Positions 26,753 to 40,197 of a stretch of 64,000 nt of DNA are shown in pieces. Position 1 is the stretch's first letter. Each line of letters opens with the position of its first letter. The DNA is from Gordius sp. MW1. Lineage: Eukaryota; Nematomorpha; Gordioida; Gordea; Gordiidae. The DNA lies in NCBI GenBank assembly GCA_964036665.1, contig OZ038531.1, positions 14,570,168 through 14,634,167 of the forward strand, in the 5' to 3' direction. The notes beneath the pieces are model-generated. The model saw nothing but the letters and a program-made list of their open reading frames with translations. It did not search any database and was not told where the DNA came from. A program made the position numbers and the translations under genes.

Positions 26753-28472
26753 CAAAAATTAAGCACTCACGGTGTGATACAACAAACTAATCGCAACAAT
26801 AAAACGTTGTCTTTTGTCAAAATGATAGTTCTCGCAGCTTAAAACCTTTTTTCGGAAGTCAATCGAGGATAATAGGATTTTCAAATTGGCTTACTCTTAT
26901 ATATTTTTTCATGCTCTTTCACATAGAATCGAAAAAAATAAATATTTTTACCTCAAAATTTTTCACATATTTTTCTTTGAACCGTATTCATCCGATGAAA
27001 GTTGTCGTTTTCAGACGTGGTTTTAAAGATCGCAAGTAAAAATTTATCAGAATCTAAAAACTATTACTTTGAAATCATGATCGCATAGAGCAGTTTCTAA
27101 AAATTAAGCACTCACGTTGCGATACAACATACTAATCGCAACAATAAAACGTTGTCTTTTGTCAAAATGATAGTTCTCGCAGCTTAAAACCTCTTTTCGG
27201 AAGTCAATCGAGGATAATAGGATTCTCAAATTGGCTTACTTTTATATATTTTTTCATGCTCTTTCACATAGAATCGAAAAAATAAATATTTTTACCTCAA
27301 AATTTTTCACATATTTTTCTTTGAACACTATTCATCCGATGAAAGTTGTCGTTTTCAGACGTGGTTTCTATGATCCCAAGTAAAAATTTATCAGAATATA
27401 AAAACTATTACTTTGAAATCATGATCGCATAGAGCAGTTTTCAAAAATTAAGCACTCACGTTGCGATACAACAAACTAATCACAACAATAAAACGTTGTC
27501 TTTTGTCAAAATGATAGTTGTCGCAGCTTAAAACCTATTTCGGAAGTCAATAGAGGATAATAGGATTCTCAAATTGGCTTACTTTTATATCTTTTTTTAT
27601 GCTCTTTCACATAGAATCGAAAAAAATAAATATTTTTGCCTCAAAATTTTTCACATATTTTTCTTTGAACCGTATTCATCCGATGAAAGTTGTCGTTTTC
27701 AGACGTGGTTTCTATGATCCCAAGTAAAAATTTATCAGAATCTAAAAACTATTACTTTGAAATCATGATCGCATAGAGCAGTTTTCAAAAATTAAGCACT
27801 CACGTTGCGATACAACAAACTAATCGCAACAATAAAACGTTGTCTTTTGTCAAAATGATAGTTCTCGCAGCTTAAAACCTCTTTTCGGAAGTCAATCGAC
27901 GATAATAGGATTCTCAAATTGGCTTACTTTTATATATTTTTTCATGCTCTTTCACATAGAATCGAAAAAAATAAATATTTTTACCTCAAAATTTTTCACA
28001 TATTTTTCTTTGAACCGTATTCATCCAATGAAAGTTGTCGTTTCCAGACGTGGTTTCTATGATCCCAAGTAAAACTTTATCAGAATCTAAAAACTATTAC
28101 TTTGAAATCATGATCGCATAGAGCAGTTTTCAAAAATTAAGCACTCACGTTGCGATACAACAAACTAATCGCAACAATAAAACGTTGTCTTTTGTCAAAA
28201 TGATAGTTCTCGCAGCTTAAAACCTCTTTTCGGAAGTCAATCGAGGATAATAGGATTCTCAAATTGGCTTACTTTTATATATTTTTTCATGCTCTTTCAC
28301 ATAGAATCGAAAAAAATAATTTTTACCTCAAAATTTTTCACATATTTTTCTTCTAACCGTATTCATCCGATGAAAGTTTTCGTTTTCAGACGTGGTTTCT
28401 ATGATCCCAAGTAAAAATTTATCAGAATTAAAAAACTATTACTTTGAAATCATGATCGCATAGAGCAGTTTT
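26753..28472. repeat. Five-unit 1,720-bp version of the 2,345-bp HOR
   Basis: Units 345, 344, 344, 345, 342 match units 1-4 and 7 of the HOR that follows. The 283+342 pair (625 bp) is absent, and 1,720 + 625 = 2,345. Markers shared: TTTTAAAGATCGC, CAACATACTAATCG, TTGTCGCAG (27520), CCAATGAAAG, AATAATTTTTACC. It differs from the three later copies at GAACACTATTC (they have GAACACTTTTC), AGAATCG (they have AGATTCG) and CACGGTGTGATAC. Confidence 0.85.
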
Positions 28473-30817
28473 CAAAAATTAAGCACTCACGTTGCGATAC
28501 AACAAACTAATCGCAACAATAAAACGTTGTCTTTTGTCAAAATGATAGTTCTCGCAGCTTAAAACCTTTTTTCGGAAGTCAATCGAGGATAATAGGATTT
28601 TCAAATTGGCTTACTCTTATATATTTTTTCATGCTCTTTCACATAGAATCGAAAAAAATAAATATTTTTACCTCAAAATTTTTCACATATTTTTCTTTGA
28701 ACCGTATTCATCCGATGAAAGTTGTCGTTTTCAGACGTGGTTTTAAAGATCGCAAGTAAAAATTTATCAGAATCTAAAAACTATTACTTTGAAATCATGA
28801 TCGCATAGAGCAGTTTCTAAAAATTAAGCACTCACGTTGCGATACAACATACTAATCGCAACAATAAAACGTTGTCTTTTGTCAAAATGATAGTTCTCGC
28901 AGCTTAAAACCTCTTTTCGGAAGTCAATCGAGGATAATAGGATTCTCAAATTGGCTTACTTTTATATATTTTTTCATGCTCTTTCACATAGAATCGAAAA
29001 AATAAATATTTTTACCTCAAAATTTTTCACATATTTTTCTTTGAACACTTTTCATCCGATGAAAGTTGTCGTTTTCAGACGTGGTTTCTATGATCCCAAG
29101 TAAAAATTTATCAGAATATAAAAACTATTACTTTGAAATCATGATCGCATAGAGCAGTTTTCAAAAATTAAGCACTCACGTTGCGATACAACAAACTAAT
29201 CACAACAATAAAACGTTGTCTTTTGTCAAAATGATAGTTGTCGCAGCTTAAAACCTATTTCGGAAGTCAATAGAGGATAATAGGATTCTCAAATTGGCTT
29301 ACTTTTATATATTTTTTTATGCTCTTTCACATAGATTCGAAAAAAATAAATATTTTTGCCTCAAAATTTTTCACATATTTTTCTTTGAACCGTATTCATC
29401 CGATGAAAGTTGTCGTTTTCAGACGTGGTTTCTATGATCCCAAGTAAAAATTTATCAGAATCTAAAAACTATTACTTTGAAATCATGATCGCATAGAGCA
29501 GTTTTCAAAAATTAAGCACTCACGTTGCGATACAACAAACTAATCGCAACAATAAAACGTTGTCTTTTGTCAAAATGATAGTTCTCGCAGCTTAAAACCT
29601 CTTTTCGGAAGTCAATCGAGGATAATAGGATTCTCAAATTGGCTTACTTTTATATATTTTTTCATGCTCTTTCACATAGAATCGAAAAAAATAAATATTT
29701 TTACCTCAAAATTTTTCACATATTTTTCTTTGAACCGTATTCATCCAATGAAAGTTGTCGTTTCCAGACGTGGTTTCTATGATCCCAAGTAAAACTTTAT
29801 CAGAATCTAAAAACTATTACTTTGAAATCATGATCGCATAGAGCAGTTTTCAAAAATTAAGCACTCACGTTGCGATACAACAAACTAATCGCAACAATAA
29901 AACGTTGTCTTTTGTCAAAATGATAGTTCTCGCAGCTTAAAACCTCTTTTCGGAAGTCAATCGAGGATAATGGGATTCTCAAATTGGCTTACTTTTATAT
30001 ATTTTTTCATGCTCTTTCACATAGAATCAAAACCGTATTCATCCGATAAAAGTTGTCGTTTTCAGACGTGGTTTCTTAGATCCCAAGTAAAAATTTATCA
30101 GAATCTAAAAACTATTACTTTGAAATCATGTTTCAAAAATTAAGCACGCACGTTGCGATACAACAAACTAATCGCGACAATAAAATGTTGTCTTTTGTCA
30201 AAATGATAGTTCTCGCAGCTTAACTTTTTTCGGAAGTCAATCGAGGTTAATAGGATTCTCAAATTGGCTTACTTTTATATATTTTTTCATGCTCTTTCAC
30301 ATAGAATCGAAAAAAATAAATATTTTTACCTCAAAATTTTTCACATATTTTTCTTCTAACCGTATTCATCCGATGAAAGTTGTCGTTTTCAGACGTGGTT
30401 TCTATGATCCCAAGTAAAAATTTATCAGAATTAAAAAACTATTACTTTGAAATCATGATCGCATAGAGCAGTTTTCAAAAATTAAGCACTCACGTTGCGA
30501 TACAACAAACTAATCGCAACAATAAAACGTTGTCTTTTGTCAAAATGATAGTTCTCGCAGCTTAAAACCTCTTTTCGGAAGTCAATCGAGGATAATAGGA
30601 TTCTCAAATTGGCTTACTTTTATATATTTTTTCATGCTCTTTCACATAGAATCGAAAAAAATAATTTTTACCTCAAAATTTTTCACATATTTTTCTTCTA
30701 ACCGTATTCATCCGATGAAAGTTTTCGTTTTCAGACGTGGTTTCTATGATCCCAAGTAAAAATTTATCAGAATTAAAAAACTATTACTTTGAAATCATGA
30801 TCGCATAGAGCAGTTTT
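28473..30817. repeat. 2,345-bp 7-unit HOR, copy 1
   Basis: Unit starts 28473, 28818, 29162, 29506, 29851(283), 30134(342), 30476(342). Markers in order: TTTTAAAGATCGC; CAACATACTAATCG with GAACACTTTTC; ATCACAAC with TTGTCGCAG, CCTATTTCGG and TTTTTGCCTC; CCAATGAAAG with TTTCCAGACG; short unit with GATAAAAG; CTTAAC unit; AATAATTTTTACC unit with AGTTTTCG. A private TAAAATGTTG lies near 30183; the next two copies have TAAAACGTTG. Confidence 0.93.
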
Positions 30818-33162
30818 CAAAAATTAAGCACTCACGTTGCGATACAACAAACTAATCGCAACAATAAAACGTTGTCTTTTGTCAAAATGATAGTTCTCGC
30901 AGCTTAAAACCTTTTTTCGGAAGTCAATCGAGGATAATAGGATTTTCAAATTGGCTTACTCTTATATATTTTTTCATGCTCTTTCACATAGAATCGAAAA
31001 AAATAAATATTTTTACCTCAAAATTTTTCACATATTTTTCTTTGAACCGTATTCATCCGATGAAAGTTGTCGTTTTCAGACGTGGTTTTAAAGATCGCAA
31101 GTAAAAATTTATCAGAATCTAAAAACTATTACTTTGAAATCATGATCGCATAGAGCAGTTTCTAAAAATTAAGCACTCACGTTGCGATACAACATACTAA
31201 TCGCAACAATAAAACGTTGTCTTTTGTCAAAATGATAGTTCTCGCAGCTTAAAACCTCTTTTCGGAAGTCAATCGAGGATAATAGGATTCTCAAATTGGC
31301 TTACTTTTATATATTTTTTCATGCTCTTTCACATAGAATCGAAAAAATAAATATTTTTACCTCAAAATTTTTCACATATTTTTCTTTGAACACTTTTCAT
31401 CCGATGAAAGTTGTCGTTTTCAGACGTGGTTTCTATGATCCCAAGTAAAAATTTATCAGAATATAAAAACTATTACTTTGAAATCATGATCGCATAGAGC
31501 AGTTTTCAAAAATTAAGCACTCACGTTGCGATACAACAAACTAATCACAACAATAAAACGTTGTCTTTTGTCAAAATGATAGTTGTCGCAGCTTAAAACC
31601 TATTTCGGAAGTCAATAGAGGATAATAGGATTCTCAAATTGGCTTACTTTTATATATTTTTTTATGCTCTTTCACATAGATTCGAAAAAAATAAATATTT
31701 TTGCCTCAAAATTTTTCACATATTTTTCTTTGAACCGTATTCATCCGATGAAAGTTGTCGTTTTCAGACGTGGTTTCTATGATCCCAAGTAAAAATTTAT
31801 CAGAATCTAAAAACTATTACTTTGAAATCATGATCGCATAGAGCAGTTTTCAAAAATTAAGCACTCACGTTGCGATACAACAAACTAATCGCAACAATAA
31901 AACGTTGTCTTTTGTCAAAATGATAGTTCTCGCAGCTTAAAACCTCTTTTCGGAAGTCAATCGAGGATAATAGGATTCTCAAATTGGCTTACTTTTATAT
32001 ATTTTTTCATGCTCTTTCACATAGAATCGAAAAAAATAAATATTTTTACCTCAAAATTTTTCACATATTTTTCTTTGAACCGTATTCATCCAATGAAAGT
32101 TGTCGTTTCCAGACGTGGTTTCTATGATCCCAAGTAAAACTTTATCAGAATCTAAAAACTATTACTTTGAAATCATGATCGCATAGAGCAGTTTTCAAAA
32201 ATTAAGCACTCACGTTGCGATACAACAAACTAATCGCAACAATAAAACGTTGTCTTTTGTCAAAATGATAGTTCTCGCAGCTTAAAACCTCTTTTCGGAA
32301 GTCAATCGAGGATAATGGGATTCTCAAATTGGCTTACTTTTATATATTTTTTCATGCTCTTTCACATAGAATCAAAACCGTATTCATCCGATAAAAGTTG
32401 TCGTTTTCAGACGTGGTTTCTTAGATCCCAAGTAAAAATTTATCAGAATCTAAAAACTATTACTTTGAAATCATGTTTCAAAAATTAAGCACGCACGTTG
32501 CGATACAACAAACTAATCGCGACAATAAAACGTTGTCTTTTGTCAAAATGATAGTTCTCGCAGCTTAACTTTTTTCGGAAGTCAATCGAGGTTAATAGGA
32601 TTCTCAAATTGGCTTACTTTTATATATTTTTTCATGCTCTTTCACATAGAATCGAAAAAAATAAATATTTTTACCTCAAAATTTTTCACATATTTTTCTT
32701 CTAACCGTATTCATCCGATGAAAGTTGTCGTTTTCAGACGTGGTTTCTATGATCCCAAGTAAAAATTTATCAGAATTAAAAAACTATTACTTTGAAATCA
32801 TGATCGCATAGAGCAGTTTTCAAAAATTAAGCACTCACGTTGCGATACAACAAACTAATCGCAACAATAAAACGTTGTCTTTTGTCAAAATGATAGTTCT
32901 CGCAGCTTAAAACCTCTTTTCGGAAGTCAATCGAGGATAATAGGATTCTCAAATTGGCTTACTTTTATATATTTTTTCATGCTCTTTCACATAGAATCGA
33001 AAAAAATAATTTTTACCTCAAAATTTTTCACATATTTTTCTTCTAACCGTATTCATCCGATGAAAGTTTTCGTTTTCAGACGTGGTTTCTATGATCCCAA
33101 GTAAAAATTTATCAGAATTAAAAAACTATTACTTTGAAATCATGATCGCATAGAGCAGTTTT
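30818..33162. repeat. 2,345-bp 7-unit HOR, copy 2
   Basis: Unit starts 30818, 31163, 31507, 31851, 32196(283), 32479(342), 32821(342). All markers of copy 1 recur at 2,345-bp offset, for example TTGTCGCAG at 31585 against 29240. I saw no private difference from copy 3 at compared sites. Confidence 0.93.
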
Positions 33163-35258
33163 CAAAAATTAAGCACTCACGTTGCGATACAACAAACTAA
33201 TCGCAACAATAAAACGTTGTCTTTTGTCAAAATGATAGTTCTCGCAGCTTAAAACCTTTTTTCGGAAGTCAATCGAGGATAATAGGATTTTCAAATTGGC
33301 TTACTCTTATATATTTTTTCATGCTCTTTCACATAGAATCGAAAAAAATAAATATTTTTACCTCAAAATTTTTCACATATTTTTCTTTGAACCGTATTCA
33401 TCCGATGAAAGTTGTCGTTTTCAGACGTGGTTTTAAAGATCGCAAGTAAAAATTTATCAGAATCTAAAAACTATTACTTTGAAATCATGATCGCATAGAG
33501 CAGTTTCTAAAAATTAAGCACTCACGTTGCGATACAACATACTAATCGCAACAATAAAACGTTGTCTTTTGTCAAAATGATAGTTCTCGCAGCTTAAAAC
33601 CTCTTTTCGGAAGTCAATCGAGGATAATAGGATTCTCAAATTGGCTTACTTTTATATATTTTTTCATGCTCTTTCACATAGAATCGAAAAAATAAATATT
33701 TTTACCTCAAAATTTTTCACATATTTTTCTTTGAACACTTTTCATCCGATGAAAGTTGTCGTTTTCAGACGTGGTTTCTATGATCCCAAGTAAAAATTTA
33801 TCAGAATATAAAAACTATTACTTTGAAATCATGATCGCATAGAGCAGTTTTCAAAAATTAAGCACTCACGTTGCGATACAACAAACTAATCACAACAATA
33901 AAACGTTGTCTTTTGTCAAAATGATAGTTGTCGCAGCTTAAAACCTATTTCGGAAGTCAATAGAGGATAATAGGATTCTCAAATTGGCTTACTTTTATAT
34001 ATTTTTTTATGCTCTTTCACATAGATTCGAAAAAAATAAATATTTTTGCCTCAAAATTTTTCACATATTTTTCTTTGAACCGTATTCATCCGATGAAAGT
34101 TGTCGTTTTCAGACGTGGTTTCTATGATCCCAAGTAAAAATTTATCAGAATCTAAAAACTATTACTTTGAAATCATGATCGCATAGAGCAGTTTTCAAAA
34201 ATTAAGCACTCACGTTGCGATACAACAAACTAATCGCAACAATAAAACGTTGTCTTTTGTCAAAATGATAGTTCTCGCAGCTTAAAACCTCTTTTCGGAA
34301 GTCAATCGAGGATAATAGGATTCTCAAATTGGCTTACTTTTATATATTTTTTCATGCTCTTTCACATAGAATCGAAAAAAATAAATATTTTTACCTCAAA
34401 ATTTTTCACATATTTTTCTTTGAACCGTATTCATCCAATGAAAGTTGTCGTTTCCAGACGTGGTTTCTATGATCCCAAGTAAAACTTTATCAGAATCTAA
34501 AAACTATTACTTTGAAATCATGATCGCATAGAGCAGTTTTCAAAAATTAAGCACTCACGTTGCGATACAACAAACTAATCGCAACAATAAAACGTTGTCT
34601 TTTGTCAAAATGATAGTTCTCGCAGCTTAAAACCTCTTTTCGGAAGTCAATCGAGGATAATGGGATTCTCAAATTGGCTTACTTTTATATATTTTTTCAT
34701 GCTCTTTCACATAGAATCAAAACCGTATTCATCCGATAAAAGTTGTCGTTTTCAGACGTGGTTTCTTAGATCCCAAGTAAAAATTTATCAGAATCTAAAA
34801 ACTATTACTTTGAAATCATGTTTCAAAAATTAAGCACGCACGTTGCGATACAACAAACTAATCGCGACAATAAAACGTTGTCTTTTGTCAAAATGATAGT
34901 TCTCGCAGCTTAACTTTTTTCGGAAGTCAATCGAGGTTAATAGGATTCTCAAATTGGCTTACTTTTATATATTTTTTCATGCTCTTTCACATAGAATCGA
35001 AAAAAATAAATATTTTTACCTCAAAATTTTTCACATATTTTTCTTCTAACCGTATTCATCCGATGAAAGTTGTCGTTTTCAGACGTGGTTTCTATGATCC
35101 CAAGTAAAAATTTATCAGAATTAAAAAACTATTACTTTGAAATCATGATCGCATAGAGCAGTTTTCAAAAATTAAGCACTCACGTTGCGATACAACAAAC
35201 TAATCGCAACAATAAAACGTTGTCTTTTGTCAAAATGATAGTTCTCGCAGCTTAAAAC
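33163..35258. repeat. 2,345-bp 7-unit HOR, copy 3, incomplete
   Basis: Unit starts 33163, 33508, 33852, 34196, 34541(283), 34824(342), 35166. The first six units match. The seventh starts alike but switches near 35259 to CCTATTTCGGAAG with ATAGAGG and ATACGATTC, another unit type. The HOR tract thus ends inside a unit. Confidence 0.9.
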
Positions 35259-36876
35259 CTATTTCGGAAGTCAATAGAGGATAATACGATTCTCAAATTG
35301 GCTTACTTTTATATATTTTTTCATGCTCTTTCACATAGAATCGAAAAAAATAAATATTTTTACCTCAAAATTTTTCACATATTTTTCTTTGAACCGTATT
35401 CATCCGATGAAAGTTGTCGTTTTCAGACGTGGTTTCTATGATCTTAAGTAAAACTTTATCAGAATCTAAAAACTATTACTTTGAAATCATGATCGCATAG
35501 AGCAGTTTTCAAAAATTAAGCACTCACGTTGCGATACAACAAACTAATCGCAACAATAAAACGTTGTCTTTTGTCAAAATGATAGTTCTCGCAGCTTAAA
35601 ACCTCTTTTCGGAAGTCAATCGAGGATAATGGGATTCTAAAATTGGCTTACTTTTATATATTTTTTTATGCTCTTTCACATAGAATCGAAAAAAATAAAT
35701 ATTTTTACCTCAAAATTTTTCACATATTTTTCTTCTAACCGTATTCATCCGATGAAAGTTGTAGTTTTCAGACGTGGTTTCTATGATCCCAAGTAAAAAT
35801 TTATCAGAATTAAAAACTATTACTTTGAAATCATGATCGCATAGAGCAGTTTTCAAAAATTAAGCACTCACGTTGCGATACAACAAACTAATCGCAACAA
35901 TAAAACGTTGTCTTTTGTCAAAATGATAGTTCTCGCAGCTTAAAACCTTTTTTCGGAAGTCAATCGAGGATAATAGGATTCTCAAATTGGCTTACTTTTA
36001 TATATTTTTTCATGCTCTTTCACATAGAATCGAAAAAAATAAATATTTTTACCTCAAAATTTTTCACATATTTTTCTTTGAACCGTATTCATCCGATGAA
36101 AGTTGTCGTTTTCAGACGTGGTTTCTAAGATCCCAAGTAAAAATTTATCAGAATTAAAAACTATTACTTTGAAATCATGATCGCATAGAGCAGTTTTCAA
36201 AAATTAAGCACTCACGTTGCGATACAACAAACTAATCGCAACAATAAAACGTTGTCTTTTGTCAAAATGATAGTTCTCGCAGCTTAAAACCTTTTTTCGG
36301 AAGTCAATCGAGGATAATAGGATTCTCAAATTGGCTTACTTTTATATATTTTTTCATGCTCTTTCACATAGAATCGAAAAAATAAATATTTTTACCTCAA
36401 AATTTTTCACATATTTTTCTTTGAACCGTATTCATCCGATGAAAGTTGTCGTTTTCAGACGTGGTTTCTATGATCCCAAGTAAAAATTTATCAGAATATA
36501 AAAACTATTACTTTGAAATCATGATCGCATTTCAAAAATTAAGCACTCACGTTGCGATACAACAAACTAATCACAACAATAAAACGTTGTCTTTTGTCAA
36601 AATGATAGTTCTCGCAGCTTAAAACCTCTTTTCGGAAGTCAATCGAGGATAATAGGATTCTCAAATTGGCTTACTTTTATATATTTTTTCATGCTCTTTC
36701 ACATAGAATCGAAAAAATAAATATTTTTACCTCAAAATTTTTCACATATTTTTCTTTGAACCGTATTCATCCGATGAAAGTTGTCGTTTTCAGACGTGGT
36801 TTCTATGATCCCAAGTAAAAATTTATCAGAATCTAAAAACTATTACTTTGAAATCATGATCGCATAGGGCAGTTTT
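35259..36876. repeat. Diverged single units after the 2,345-bp HOR
   Basis: Unit starts 35166(344), 35510(344), 35854(344), 36198(335), 36533(344). Mixed subtypes without clear HOR order. Notables: ATCTTAAGTAAAAC near 35444; TTCTAAAATTGG near 35636; TTGTAGTTTTCAG near 35760; and a 9-bp loss at 36530/36531 that removes AGAGCAGTT at the unit junction, distinct from the common 15-bp loss. Confidence 0.75.
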
Positions 36877-38255
36877 CAAAAATTAAGCACTCACGTTGCG
36901 ATACAACAAACTAATCGCAACAATAAAACGTTGTCTTTTGTCAAAATGATAGTTCTGGCAGCTTAAAACCTCTTTTCGGAAGTCAATCGAGGATAATGGG
37001 ATTCTCAAATTGGCTTACTTTTATATATTTTTTTATGCTCTTTTACATAGAATCGAAAAAAACAAATATTTTTAGCTCAAAATTTTTCACATATTTTTCT
37101 TTGAACCGTATTCATCCGATGAAAGTTGTCGTTTTCAGACGTGGTTTCTATGATCCCAAGTAAAAATTTATCAGAATATAAAAACTATTACTTTGAAATC
37201 ATGATCGCATAGAGCAGTTTTCAAAAATTAAGCACTTACGTTGCGATACAACAAACTAATCGCAACAATAAAACGTTGTCTTTTGTCAAAATGATAGTTC
37301 TCGCAGCTTAAAACCTCTTTTCGGAAGTCAATCGAGGATAATAGGATTCTCAAATTGGCTTACTTTTATATATTTTTTCATGCTCTTTCACATAGAATCG
37401 AAAAAAATAAATATTTTTACCTCAAAATTTTTCACATATTTTTCTTCTAACCGTATTCATCCGATGAAAGTTGTAGTTTTCAGACGTGGTTTCTATGATC
37501 CCAAGTAAAAATTTATCAGAATTAAAAACTATTACTTTGAAATCATGATCGCATAGAGCAGTTTTCAAAAATTAAGCACTCACGTTGCGATACAACAAAC
37601 TAATCGCAACAATAAAACGTTGTCTTTTGTCAAAATGATAGTTCTGGCAGCTTAAAACCTCTTTTCGGAAGTCAATCGAGGATAATGGGATTCTCAAATT
37701 GGCTTACTTTTATATATTTTTTTATGCTCTTTTACATAGAATCGAAAAAAACAAATATTTTTAGCTCAAAATTTTTCACATATTTTTCTTTGAACCGTAT
37801 TCATCCGATGAAAGTTGTCGTTTTCAGACGTGGTTTCTATGATCCCAAGTAAAAATTTATCAGAATATAAAAACTATTACTTTGAAATCATGATCGCATA
37901 GAGCAGTTTTCAAAAATTAAGCACTCACGTTGCGATACAACAAACTAATCGCAACAATAAAACGTTGTCTTTTGTCAAAATGATAGTTCTCGCAGCTTAA
38001 AACCTCTTTTCGGAAGTCAATCGAGGATAATAGGATTCTCAAATTGGCTTACTTTTATATATTTTTTCATGCTCTTTCACATAGAATTGAAAAAAATAAA
38101 TATTTTTACCTCAAAATTTTTCACATATTTTTCTTCTAACCGTATTCATCCGATGAAAGTTGTCGTTTTCAGACGTGGTTTCTATGATCCCAAGTAAAAA
38201 TTTATCAGAATTAAAAAACTATTACTTTGAAATCATGATCGCATAGAGCAGTTTT
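36877..38255. repeat. Two-unit repeat of about 689 bp, two copies
   Basis: Units 36877 (345) and 37566 (345) share rare TTCTGGCAG, CTTTTACATAG, AAACAAATATTTTTAGCTC. Each is followed by a CTTCTAACC unit, at 37222 (344) and 37911 (345). The second partners differ: the first has TTGTAG and CACTTACG, the second AGAATTGAAA and TTGTCG. Confidence 0.8.
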
Positions 38256-39631
38256 CAAAAATTAAGCACTCACGTTGCGATACAACAAACTAATCGCAAC
38301 AATAAAACGTTGTCTTTTGTCAAAATGATAGTTCTCGCAGCTTAAAACCTTTTTTCGGAAGTCAATCGAGGATAATAGGATTCTCAAATTGGCTTACTTT
38401 TATATATTTTTTCATGCTCTTTCACATAGAATCGAAAAAAATAAATATTTTTACCTCAAAATTTTTCACATATTTTTCTTTGAACCGTATTCATCCGATG
38501 AAAGTTGTCGTTTTCAGACGTGGTTTCAAAGATCGCAAGTAAAAATTTATCAGAATCTAAAAACTATTACTTTGAAATCATTATCGCATAGAGCAGTTTT
38601 CAAAAATTAAGCACTCACGTTGCGATACAACATACTAATCGCAACAATAAAACGTTGTCTTTTGTCAAAATGATAGTTCTCGCAGCTTAAAACCTCTTTT
38701 CGGAAGTCAATCGAGGATAATAGGATTCTCAAATTGGCTTACTTTTATATATTTTTTCATGCTCTTTCACATAGAATCGAAAATTAAATATTTTTACCTC
38801 AAAATTTTTCACATATTTTTCTTTGAACACTATTCATCCGATGAAAGTTGTCGTTTTCAGACGTGGTTTCTATGATCCCAAGTAAAAATTTATCAGAATA
38901 TAAAAACTATTACTTTGAAATCATGATCGCATAGAGCAGTTTTCAAAAATTAAGCACTCACGTTGCGATACAACAAACTAATCACAACAATAAAACGTTG
39001 TCTTTTGTCAAAATGATAGTTCTCGCAGCTTAAAACCTATTTCGGAAGTCAATAGAGGATAATAGGATTCTCAAATTGGCTTACTTTTATATATTTTTTT
39101 ATGCTCTTTCACATAGAATCGAAAAAAATAAATATTTTTGCCTCAAAATTTTTCACATATTTTTCTTTGAACCGTATTCATCCGATGAAACTTGTCGTTT
39201 TCAGACGTGGTTTCTATGATCCCAAGTAAAAATTTATCAGAATCTAAAAACTATTACTTTGAAATCATGATCGCATAGAGCAGTTTTCAAAAATTAAGCA
39301 CTCACGTTGCGATACAACAAACTAATCGCAACAATAAAACGTTGTCTTTTGTCAAAATGATAGTTCTCGCAGCTTAAAACCTCTTTTCGGAAGTCAATCG
39401 AGGATAATAGGATTCTCAAATTGGCTTACTTTTATATATTTTTTCATGCTCTTTCACATAGAATCAAAAAAAATAAATTTTTTTACCTCAAAATTTTTCA
39501 CATATTTTTCTTTGAACCGTATTCATCCAATGAAAGTTGTCGTTTTCAGACGTGGTTTCTATGATCCCAAGTAAAACTTTATCAGAATCTAAAAACTATT
39601 ACTTTGAAATCATGATCGCATAGAGCAGTTT
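38256..39631. repeat. Diverged relic of the 2,345-bp HOR (first four units)
   Basis: Unit lengths 345, 343, 344, 344 and marker order match HOR units 1-4. Order: CAAAGATCGC cassette; CAACATACTAATCG with GAACACTATTC; ATCACAAC with CCTATTTCGG, a TATGCTC form and TTTTTGCCTC; then CCAATGAAAG with AAAACTTTATC. Divergences include TCGAAAATTAAAT, GATGAAACTTG, ATAAATTTTTTTAC, and plain TTCTCGCAG instead of TTGTCGCAG. GAACACTATTC agrees with the 1,720-bp version, not with the three young copies. Confidence 0.75.
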
Positions 39632-40197
39632 CAAAAATTAAGCACTCACTTTGCGATACAACAAACTAATCGCAACAATAAAACGTTGTCTTTTGTCAAA
39701 ATGATAGTTCTCGCAGCTTAAAACCTCTTTTCGGAAGTCAATCGAGGATAATGGGATTCTCAAATTGGCTTACTTTTATATATTTTTTCATGCTCTTTCA
39801 CATAGAATCAAAACCGTATTCATCCGATGAAAGTTGTCGTTTTCAGACGTGGTTTCTTAGATCCCAAGTAAAAATTGATCAGAATCTAAAAACTATTACT
39901 TTGAAATCATGTTTCAAAAATTAAGCACGCACGTTGCGATACAACAAACTAATCGCGACAATAAAACGTTGTCTTTTGTCAAAATGATAGTTCTCGCAGC
40001 TTAAAACCTCTTTTCGGAAGTCAATCGAGGATAATGGGATTCTCAAATTGGCTTACTTTTATATATTTTTTCATGCTCTTTCACATAGAATTAAAACCGT
40101 ATTCATCCGATGAAAGTTGTCGTTTTCAGACGTGGTTTCTTAGATCCCAAGTAAAAATTGATCAGAATCTAAAAACTATTACTTTGAAATCATGTTT
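39632..40197. repeat. Two adjacent 283-bp short units
   Basis: Starts 39632 and 39915, both with AATTGATCAG. The second has AGAATTAAAACCG. Elsewhere a short unit is always followed by a longer unit, so this is the only direct short-short pair in the window. It probably arose by unequal exchange or local duplication. The first unit begins after AGAGCAGTTTC (one T lost) and has CACTTTGCG. Confidence 0.85.
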
